Assembly: GCF_932526225.1 (NCBI RefSeq)
Contig: NC_064044.1
Location: forward strand, 15,873,453-15,937,452
DNA: 64,000 bases
Reading direction: 5' to 3'
Origin: Nematostella vectensis
Lineage: Eukaryota; Cnidaria; Anthozoa; Actiniaria; Edwardsiidae
Shown: positions 24,401 through 36,400 of the stretch, piece by piece
How the letters are laid out: the number at the start of each line of letters is the position of its first letter
Position numbering within the stretch: the first letter of the stretch is position 1
Made by a program: the position numbers and the translations under genes
Notes under the pieces: model-generated
Told to the model about the DNA's origin: nothing
The model's database searches: none
What the model saw: only the letters and a program-made list of their open reading frames with translations

Positions 24401-27400
24401 ATATAACAAATCAGAATTCTGATTGCTTTGATGAATTTTTCACATAAACTTTTTTCTTGGCTAAGTCTCTAACATTATGGGTCACTTAGAAACATGCCAT
24501 CAATATACCGTACGTGGTCATCAATATACCGTACGTGGTAATCAATATACCGTACGTGGTAATCAATATACCGTACCTGGTCATCAATATACCGTACGTG
24601 GTAATCAATATACCGTACGTGGTCATCAATATACCGTACCTAGTCATCAATATACCGTACCTGGTCATCAATATACCGTAGCTAGTCATCAATATACCGT
24701 AGCTAGTCATCAATATACCGTACCTGGTCATCAATATACCGTACCTGGTTATCAATATACCGTACCTAGTCATCAATATACCGTAGCTAGTCATTAATAT
24801 ACCGTACCTGGTCATCAATATACTGTACCCGGTCATCAATATACCGTAGCTAGTCATCAATATACCGTAGCTAGTCATCAATATACCGTAGCTAGTCATT
24901 AATATACCGTAGCTAGTCATTAATATACCGTACCTGGTCATCAATATACCGTACCTGGTCATCAATATACCGTACCTGGTCATCAATATACCATACCCGG
25001 TCATCAATATACCGTACCTAGTCATCAATATACCGTAGCTAGTCATCAATATACTGTACCCGGTCATCAATATACCGTAGCTAGTCATCAATATACCGTA
25101 GCTAGTCATTAATATACCGTACCTGGTCATCAATATACCGTACCTGGTTATCAATATACCGTACCCGGTCATCAATATACCGTACCTAGTCATCAATATA
25201 CCGTAGCTGGTCATCAATATACCGTAGCTAGTCATTAATATACCGTACCTGGTCATCAATATACCGTACCTGGTCATCAATATACCGTAGCTAGTCATTA
25301 ATATACCGTACCTGGTCATCAATATACCGTAGCTAGTCATTAATATACCGTACCTGGTCATCAATATACCGTACCCGGTCATCAATATACCGTACCTGGT
25401 CATCAATATACCGTAGCTAGTCATTAATATACCGTAGCTGGTCATCAATATACCGTAGCTAGTCATTAATATACCGTACCTGGTCATCAATATACCGTAC
25501 CTGGTCATCAATATACCGTACCTGGTCATCAATATACCGTACCCGGTCATCAATATACCGTACCTAGTCATCAATATACCGTAGCTAGTCATCAATATAC
25601 TGTACCCGGTCATCAATATACCGTAGCTAGTCATCAATATACCGTACCTGGTCATCAATATACCGTACCTGGTCATCAATATACCGTACGTGGTCATCAA
25701 TATACCGTACCTGGTCATCAATATACCGTAGCTAGTCATCAATATACCGTACCTGGTCATCAATATACCGTAGCTGGTCATCAATATACCGTAGCTAGTC
25801 ATCAATATACCGTACCTGGTCATCAATATACCGTACCTGGTCATCAATATACCGTACCCGGTCATCAATATACCGTACCTAGTCATCAATATACCGTAGC
25901 TAGTCATCAATATACTGTACCCGGTCATCAATATACCGTAGCTAGTCATCAATATACCGTACCTGGTCATCAATATACCGTACCTGGTCATCAATATACC
26001 GTACGTGGTAATCAATATACCGTACCTGGTCATCAATATACCGTAGCTAGTCATCAATATACCGTACCCGGTCATCAATATACCGTAGCTAGTCATCAAT
26101 ATACCGTACCTGGTCATCAATATACCGTACCTGGTCATCAATATACCGTACCTGGTCATCAATATACCGTACCTAGTCATCAATATACCGTACCTGGTCA
26201 TCAATATACCGTACCTGGTCATCAATATACCGTACGTGGTCATCAATATACCGTACCTGGTCATCAATATACCGTACCCGGTCATCAATATACCGTACGT
26301 GGTCATCAATATACCGTACGTGGTCATCAATATATCGTACCTGGTCATCAATATACCGTACCCGGTCATCAATATACCGTACCTAGTCATCAATATACCG
26401 TACCTAGTCATCAATATACCGTACCTGGTCATCAATATACCGTACCTGGCCATCAATATACCGTACCTAGTCATCAATATACCGTACCTAGTCATCAATA
26501 TACCGTACGTGGTCATCAATATACCGTACGTTGTCATCAATATACCGTACCTGGTCATCAATATCCCTTACCTGGTCATCAATATACCGTACCTGAACAT
26601 CAATATACCGTACCTGAACATCAATATACCGTACCCGGTCATTGATATACCGTACCTGGTCATCAATATACCGTACCTAGTCATCAATATATCGTACCTA
26701 GTCATCAATATACCGTACCTGGTCATCAATATACCTAACCCGGTCATCAATATACCGTACCTGGTCATCATAGTTTTGTCGCCAGGAAAACCAATATGAT
26801 CGCCTTTTTTCCTGGAAAAGAACACAACTCAATTCAAGTACCTGCACATAATGCCTTTTTAGGCATGTGTAATGTGTAAGGGGGTAATTACCTTTCTAGC
26901 CATGTGTGTAATGTGTAAGGGGGTAATTACCCTTATAGCCATGTGTGTAATGTGTAAGGGGGTAATTACCCTTATAGCCATGTGTGTTATGTGTAAAGGG
27001 GTAATTACCCTTCTAGCCATGTGTGTAATGTATAAGGGGGTCATTACCCTTCTAGGCATGTGTGTAATGTGTAAGGGGGTAATTACCCTTATAGCCATGT
27101 GTGTAATGTGTAAGGGGGTAATTACACTTATAGGCATGTGTGTAATGTGTAAGGGCGTAATCACCTTTCTAGGCATGTGCTGCTTCACCAATAACCTTGC
27201 TGTCTCCTGTTATGAAAATGAAAGGAAACATGAACAGAAAACACATGTCAGTTACTGAAAATCATCATGAATGCCCCACGAAAACCCCCATCATCAAAAT
27301 CAATTGACCATTATCAACATCATCAATATCGACTTGTTTTTTGTCATCACTATCATCATCATTTACACAAACTCAATGACCACCTACACCCGTCATTTAA

Positions 27401-30400
27401 CACATCCGAGTTAGGAATTAACATCATTCATTATCCTCATCAAAGTCAGAATCAATCACCACCATTATCATCATCATCATCATCATCACCACCACCACCA
27501 CCATTATCATCATCATCGTCACCACCACAACCACCATTATCATCATCATCGTCACCACCACCACCACCATTATCATCATCATCGTCACCACCACCAACAC
27601 CATTATCATCATCATCGTCACCACCACCACCACCATTATCATCATCATCGTCACCACCACCACCACCATTATCATCATCATCGTCACCACCACCACCACC
27701 ATTATCATCATCATCGTCACCACCACCACCACCATTATCATCATCATCGTCACCACCACCATTATCATCATCACCACCACCACCACCACCACCACCATTA
27801 TCATCATCACCACCACCACCATTATCATCGTTACCACCACCACCACCATTATCATCACCATCGTCACCACCACCACCATTATCATCATCACTATCATCAT
27901 CACAAATGTCATTACCATTTTTATCATTACTATAATCAACTACTATGAAATATTTGATGGTAGACCCACCTGTTGTAGAGGTCTCTGGAATACAATATAC
28001 GACATCAACATTGGTGCTGCTATCTGCCAATTATAATATCTATAAAGTGGATAGAGAAAGTTGATATAAGCAGGAAAGGCAGGACTACATTGACCTTTGT
28101 GCATACCGCAGTAGCATCAAACAACGAGCTGTGCCAATGCACCTCTCCCAATAAATATTACCAGCGCAAATGTCACATTTCTGTCCTTATAATGGAAAAT
28201 GTTTGTCCTTATAACTTTGCGTCTTGTAATAATTCTACAAAATTGCATAAAAACATGGATAAAAAAGATAAGTCTTATTTTTTAGTTCTTAATATCAATA
28301 GGCAGCAGTCAGTCTCAGATCTGCCATTTTTCATTTGCTTTCTCCATTTTCACTGACAGCAAGTGTATACCTGAGGAAAAGAATGGTTGTTTGACTGGGA
28401 TTATGATTCGTGGCTGAAAATGAGGCTGCTTTGAGTCCAGCATTGCTTTTGTGTGCTATGATTCCCTCCTAGTATGGAAGACCAGGGAATGGTAGTTATG
28501 TGCTTGATGTTAGTCAAACTTTTCACAGCATCAACCACAAACTTCCTAACAGGGTGTACAAGCAGCGGTATGTGGGATTTTTTCCCAGGAATGTATACCC
28601 TGTTTTAGGAGGCTTTAACACAGGTATATATGGCATGTCTCAAGGGGGAGGGGGCACAGACCACCTGGACCAGCCACTGTCTTGTGCAGCTCACCTATCA
28701 TTAATTCTGATGACTAGGTTTGGGTTGGCCAGGAGGGCAGGGTTGTTGGACAAGTCTTCATAGTTCACCATGCGCTTCATAAAGCTCTCTGCAAACATAA
28801 CAATCTCTCAGTGCAAAAACAAAAGCCTCGAGTTATCCACCATTTTATCATGCTAGAAGGGGATGTTTTCGCTATATATTTAATCAAATTTGGTAAATAA
28901 AGATTGAAACTTTGTGTTTAGACGATTGTTATTATTATGTGTCTCCCAATATTGAACAAAAAAACAGGTGTGGCTGAAAAGGGCTCTTTATGGCGGCGAC
29001 ATCCTAAATTTTGATCTTAACTGTGTTCCGTGGTCAAACAAGAGTCGTATGGCGGCTGCCTGAGGCTTCTTCTTTGCCTTCGACTCGACCACGTTGTATC
29101 TGTGCTCTTGCAATTTTGCAGTTCAAGTGCGAATTTATTCATATATAAATTCAGCACAAAATACCTGACATTGATCTACACGGGTTCCATAGTGTCCGTA
29201 TAAAACAGTTTTGTCTCCTTGTAATGACTCCACTCACCTAGGGGGACTTTGCCGCTTCTTAGCTCCCCACAAAGTGACATGGCAATGTCATGGTAAGAAT
29301 CCACACTGAAAAAAATTGCAAACAGAATCAAACAGTGGAGAGTGGTGTGATAGCTTGGTGGTATAAGCCTCCACTGCCCAAGTGAAAGGGTTTGAATTCA
29401 GCTCAATTCAGCTTGGGTAGTTTTTAGTGCAAAACCTGGCTCTCTACTTAGGGGACTGTCAGTGTCTTGTCATCTAGGATAAGGATGTTATGCCAGAAAT
29501 TCTGTTTCTCATTTCACACATTAGCATGTATTGCGGAAGTAATTGCTTTTAAACTGACTAACACGATGACTTACACTTATGAATCTAAACTGGGTGGAGA
29601 AATCTATGTTTATACTGAAGGGTCAAGTCAGTCTCATGAAAAAAAAATTGATAATATCTTTCAATGTGAGCTTGTGCTTTACCTATTCTATTATTTTTTT
29701 ATCTTGTTGTGTGACTCAATTCACAAGCCAAAAAAATCCCCTTGGGCTCTGAGATAATTCCCTCAATGGAAAGAGAGTATGGATTTTTTTATGGAATCAC
29801 AAAATGAGAACTGATTACTAACTTTGAGGTTTTCTGTAAGGATTCCTCAGCAGTGGGCGAACTTGGCAGTGATTGGCCAATGCCAGACTCAATGTCTTCT
29901 GCAAACTGGCTTGTTTTCTTTTCTGTTTTTCTACAGATATACACAAGATAAACCATGATCAAATATTCTGTCAATCTACCAAGAGCTATGGAAACTGTAT
30001 CATTCTCAAAAATGCCCTCTTGCATTGCAGTCCTGTTCAATGCTTGCTTATCTGTCATTCTGGTATACAGCAAATGCTTTCCTGTTATTCTGTTAAACAT
30101 TGTTGCAAGGGGCGCAGGTTCTTTAAGGTCCCTCTTTCTTATTGCATTTGGATAACATGCCCCCCCCCTAAAAAACATAAGGAAATAACCAGTAGGGGCG
30201 TTGTTGTGCTCCAAATATGTTCTCAATTTTCTGTTTCCTGCCCCCTAATATTGCTAGGGCTCATGACACAACCAGCTTTAAAACACTCTGCCCCCCCTCC
30301 CTCCTAGCAGAGATGACACTTGAGATACAGCTCCTAACTGAACACTGGTCACACGCATGTTCGCTTTCTCCTTGTTTGCATCCATTGCAGTAAGTGAGTA

Positions 30401-33400
30401 CTCACAGCGCTTGATTGAGGTAGAGTCTTGCTATTTCGTCATCCACTGATGTGAGATCATCTAAATATATCCCCTCCTCTTTTATCTGGGAATTAAACAA
30501 TTTATTAGCATTTATTCCAAGTGGTTTAATTACTGGGTTTCTTATGTTTTGAGGATTTTTATCTGGAACAGTTGTCTCAATTACAAGTAGTGCAATTCAC
30601 CATAAGAACATGTGTGGTCTGGAGTCATCAAGCCCCTCACTGTAAATTTCTCTATTTTCGTGGACTTACATAATTATATCTCAGAGGGCTTAGAGGTTTT
30701 GCAATGAGTAGGAAAGCATTTGTGTTGGAATAATTCTCAGGATGGCTATAATGTGTATTTTAAAGTGAAATTATCATTTGGTGACTCAGACAGTGACTAT
30801 GCTAACAATGGTTACGAGGGCCATATGTTACAAAACTGTGTATTCGGTTAATATGCTACCCTCGATAATGTATTGTATTGGTCATCCCCCCTGCAACAAT
30901 TTAAATTACTTTTAACACAAAGACTGCTCCCCAAAATTGGTTTGCTTTCTATTATAGTTTTGTTTTTACCAATACTTGAACAGTGTCTGCAAAAATATCA
31001 ATTATAAAACCAAACAACAGTATGTTTGAAATTTACTTTGTGTGCTCGGGAGTGATGAGGCTTCTTTCTGTGGTGAAAACCAGTTTCTTCTCGCTTTAGG
31101 TCTGTTGATTACATGCATCAGATAACAATGTGACATTAAATCATAACTGTCAGCTCACCTGCATTAGGAGGGTTTCACAAGATTTTGGACCTCATCACAA
31201 GCCTAATTTTTATGAGAATGCTCATACATTCTCTGTATTCACCCACTTTGACTCTCTTGGGTTTTTTCACATATTTACTGTATTTCACAAGATTTCTGTC
31301 GAAGTTGGGTTGACAGCTACATGTTAAACAATCCAAAATCATTGAAATTTTTACTATCAAATATAATCACAACTTTAAGAAACTTACCAGTTATCTTTCT
31401 GTCAAGAGGATACAAATTTTCTGATCCCTACAAAAAATATTTGTAATCAGACTGCTGTGTATATACCTGTAGTAGAAGCTATCAACCACAAAATAATCTA
31501 ACAATGGTTTCCATAATCATCATTATCATCATCAACATCATCATCATACCACCATTATGGCTTTCTCATTTCTCAATTATTAACACACCATTACTACTGC
31601 CACATCCAACATCATCACCAACACCACAATACAATCATCATCATCATCACCAACACCACTACCATCATCACCAACGCCACCACCACTACCATCATCACCA
31701 TCAACACTACCACTACCATCATCACCATCAACATCTACAACACCACAATACAATCATCATCACCACCAACACCACTACCACTACCATCATCACCATCAAC
31801 ATCTACAACACCACAATACAATCATCATCACCATCAACACTACTACCATCACCACCACCCATTAACACCACTACCATCATCATCACCATCAACACCACTA
31901 CCATTAACATCACCACCAACATCAACAACACAACAACTATCATTCTCACTATCAACATCACCATCAACAATACCTAGCTTCATTTTTCATCATCATCACA
32001 GCTTGTGATATCCACTGGAACCATCCTCACCTTTGGCAGTTTCCCCCAGTCCCAAGAGATTTCATCTTCTCTGATGCTCTCCTGGCAATGTTGAATTTCT
32101 GCTTCGGTGTCACTTAAACAGTGTTGTGGGTTATAGTTCCCCGGGCGCATGTGGATGCCGCTGCCATCTGGAGGCGAGCCGATGGGTGAGTCGAGGTCTG
32201 AGAGTGGGTAGGGGTAATCATGGGGAAAGCTGTGAGGCACTGGCGGGGATGTAGAGTCTGTCATCCACTAAAATAGAATTCACAAGGTACATAGAACATC
32301 CACTGAAATATAAGGAATTATGGAGCCATGTTATACTAAGAGTCTCCCAAAGGAAGAGAATTAAGTAATGCACTTCTTGTGGTCGGGAGCGAATCTAAGT
32401 TTTTTGAGGAGAGGGGGGGCTTGGCACAAAGTCATGCCATTCATACTGAGAAAGATCCCCTCTCTGTGGCATGTTTTTTTCTCTCGCATGGGGGAGGGGG
32501 GTCTCCATCTGATGGAGCCTAAGAGTAGAGTAGAAGATGGCCATACATTAGAAGAATCACTATCTGAGAGGATCTCTGCTCTCCCCCTTCCAGGAATAAG
32601 GATGCTGTCTGACACGGAATATGAAGGACAGATATCCACCTGCAAGGAGCAAATAAATCTGATCAAGAAGAATACAAATATTTTAGTGTGCCTTACGTAT
32701 ATACTTACTTATGTGCTTATACCCTTACTTATATACTTACTTATGTGCTTATACCCTTACGTATATACTTACTAATGTGCTTATACCCTTACGTATATAC
32801 TTACTTATGTGCTTATACCCTTACGTATATACTTACTTATGTGCTTATACCCTTACGTATATACTTATGTGCTTATACCCTTACGTATATACTTACTTAT
32901 GTGCTTATACCCTTACGTATATACTTACTTATGTGTTTATACCCTTACGTATATACTTACTTATGTGCTTATACCCTTACGTATATACTTACTTATGTGC
33001 TTATACCCTTACGTATATACTTACTTATGTGCTTATACCCTTACGTATATACTTACTAATGTGCTTATACCCTTACATATATACTTACTTATGTGCTTAT
33101 ACCCTTACGTATATACTTACTAATGTGCTTATACCCTTACGTATATACTTACTTATGTGCTTATACCCTTACGTATATACTTACTTATGTGCTTATACCC
33201 TTACGTATATACTTACTTATGTGCTTATACCCTTACGTATATACTTACTTATGTGCTTATACCCTTACGTATATACTTACTTATGTGCTTATACCCTTAC
33301 GTATATACTTACTTATGTGCTTATACCCTTACGTATATACTTACTTATGTGCTTATACCCTTACGTATATACTTACTTATGTGCTTATACCCTTACGTAT

Positions 33401-36400
33401 ATACTTACTAATGTGCTTATACCCTTACATATATACTTACTTATGTGCTTATACCCTTACGTATATACTTACTTATGTGCTTATACCCTTATGTATATAC
33501 TTACTTATGTGCTTATACCCTTACGTATATACTTACTTGTGCTTATACCCTTACGTATATACTTACTTATGTGCTTATACCCTTACGTATATGCTTACTT
33601 ATGTGCTTATACCCTTACGTATATATTTACTTATGTGCTTATACCCTTACGTATATACTAACTTATGTGCTTATACCCTTACTTATATACTTACTTATGT
33701 GCTTATACCCTTACGTATATACTTACTTATTTGCTTATACCCTTACGTATATACTTAATTATATTTTGCTACCCAACAATACACGAACCCTGTACTCCCA
33801 AAAACTTATTATTTCCAAGTTCCCTAGAGACTAACTTTCAGTCATCCTGACTGGAATAACTAACTAAACGCTAGCTTGAACTGTTTTTCATTTCTCTTAA
33901 AAAAAGCTCAAGTTAACATGTTTCTCTGTTTATCCATAGGCTAAATATGCAAGAAACTGAAACATGTTTAATAACAAATCCTTCAAGGTGAAAAAAAACC
34001 CCTCCCTTCCTGTTTTTTGTTTCATACCATGTGTGAGCTAGTTGAATTTGGAATGTCAACATGGAGCTCTTTCACAGTTGCACAGTCTTGATCTTCTAAG
34101 AACTCTTCAATTGCTTTCTTTGCCTCTTCCGTAGATTGTTCCTCTTCAGACTTTGCTCTTGCTATACACTCAACGCTTATAACCTCCGATTTATCTTCTG
34201 ATTTGTCTTCTTGGTTTGCTAGAGGCGGGCACTCATTGGTTGGTGTAACTGCTTCTTCAGTGATCTGTGATTCTGTGTCCATGTCTTTAGTTGGAGTTTT
34301 TAAATTGTCTCTGTCTAATTCCGCACTTGAACCTAAATTATCACCCACAGGAACAGTGGGGGAATCACATTCCTGCTGCAGATCATTGTCTGTTAATTTG
34401 TTACTAGATTCGTCCTTATTTTCTTTTTCTTCAGTTTTTTTATCGGCTTCTTTACCTTCTTTTTCATCAATCTGCAAATTTAATAGAATATAATAATAAT
34501 AATATTAATAATAATAATATTGTCTATTAATGCCTCTAGCAGTTATTAGAGCTGAATTACAGGCAATTGCGCATTTAGAAAAAGAAAACACTTATACTTG
34601 AAATTTTACAGTTACAAAATCAGAATGACTTCAACTACCAAAAGAATTAAAAACAGGAAAATTTGTTGGTAGAAAAGCAATAAGATTGATATCTTTTGAT
34701 ATCTGACAGGGGGAGTGGCTGATCCCTCCTAAAAAATTGAGCAAGCTCCTAAAAAAAAGAAGGCAAAGACTGTAAAAAAACAACATCCTCAAGGAAAAAA
34801 ATCAAGCAGCAAAACTGTCCAAGAAAAAAAAAAGAAAAAGATTGGCTACTTCTCCATCAAATATCAAATGGTCCGTCCCAAAACAGAATCAAAGTGTCTA
34901 CTGTAGAAAAGGTTGGGCATATGATAGAGGTAATGAGTTTTAGTTGTTTATAAGTCTTCATATGAGCTTCATGTGCCACCTGATATACAAACACATTTAA
35001 AAGTTTTGACAAGGCCTGGACTTAATAACAGATCAAAGTCCTATCTATTCAATATGCACTTTACTAAGCTGAATGGGTAGAGATATAAATACTAGCCAAG
35101 ACATACACCATCATAATATAATACATGTGCCAAACTATCAACCACAACATCAAAATGTATTAACATCAAAATTTATACAATCTTATACCTTTTGATTATT
35201 ACCAATATTTACAACCCTAGATGGAAAAGCCAAATATAATAAGCTTATTAGTTTCTCTAGGCTGCACAAACACACCGTCTTTATTGTTCTGTATTACAAC
35301 ATCGTATTAATGGCACAGTAAAGGAATAAGAAAAGAATTAATGCAATTAACCCTCTAGCAGTGACCTCCTTAGTGACAGTGCTTACTAACAATACACACA
35401 TGGTAGCACTTGATTTGGAGCCTAGCTCTGTTGTGCCTTCTGCACCTGTATAAATTTACTACAAATAGAGGTTCAATACGCGTTTGGATGTACAAACCTT
35501 GAAATCTGGAACTTCTTCTGCAATGGTGTTATCATCAAATGGTGGTATTGGTGATGTGGCCATTTCATTTCTACAGTCCAGGGGCTCTTCAATCTCTTCA
35601 ACAAAGAAGGCCTCCCCTGCATCGCCTAGCTTCATGTGTAGCGGTACAGGGTTACCATTCACCTCGATGTCAACCTAGTAATTCAACAAAAAGATACAAC
35701 ACACTTCAACAACAACAGTACATTTATCTTTTCTACCTACAAAAAAGGAATTAATGCAATTAACCCTCTGACATTGATCTTTTCCACCTTATGCATTATG
35801 CTAGTGCTAGATCAGTAAATAGACAAACATGCCTAACTTCTGGAGGGTCTTCACTATTTCTTTTTTCTTTTCATCTTTCCTTTTCTCTCTTCTCTTTCCT
35901 CTTGGTCCGACTTAATTTTTTGTATTTTACATTGTGTTGTTGCTTTGGTAGATAAGCACTGCTCATAGAAGATTTTCAATTGTCCATCATCACTTAAAAG
36001 TAAGAGCTTCTACATGGATAACACCTAAAAACAGTTGAGGCAGTATAAAATAGTAAAAAATAATAAATACCCCTTGTTTCCCCTATTGAGACAAGTCTAA
36101 TATCTGTATGAGCCAAAAATACCTAGTATCAAAAACAGGTGAAAGATTTTAAAATAAGCACCCTCTCTATCAAGACCCCCTCTTCAAAATGCCATCCCTT
36201 ATCAAACAAAGAAAAAAATATCCCAAATAAAATAAATATAACTGAAACTGAATGTCAGACCATTTCAAGAGTCTTTGAAACAAGGTTGAGACAAATTCGA
36301 TATAAAAGATTGACTCAACAGACAGATTGACGTCCCCATGGAAACGATCAGCTGATGGGGGCGTAAGAGGTGGTGTGACCTAATTTGCATAATCATCAGA

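Noticed and set aside
24486-26561. 691-codon minus-strand open frame of MTRYGIL-type heptapeptides
   Set aside because: It is a frame through the 21-bp intronic array. The period is a multiple of 3 so the frame cannot close by itself, and it is not the lipin frame.
27970-28020. Reading lipin exon 9 from the acceptor TTGGCAG (peptide [17 protein letters not shown])
   Set aside because: Looks like the later NDVVFSV motif but is out of phase with exon 8 (immediate TAG). The acceptor at 28040 gives the conserved YYNW...AAP peptide in phase, and the true matching motif is in exon 13.
27267-28030. Pro/Ser-rich and Asp/Gly-rich open frames
   Set aside because: These cross the 30-bp CAT/CAC array. 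The conserved lipin exon 9 lies at the edge in another frame.
31388-31427. 40-nt candidate lipin exon with good TAG acceptor and GTAAGT donor
   Set aside because: Its length breaks the reading frame between exons 4 and 5, and inclusion gives a stop in exon 5.
32688-33850. Hydrophobic Tyr/Leu-rich frames resembling membrane segments
   Set aside because: Translation of the 32-bp array. Apparent membrane segments are repeat artefacts.
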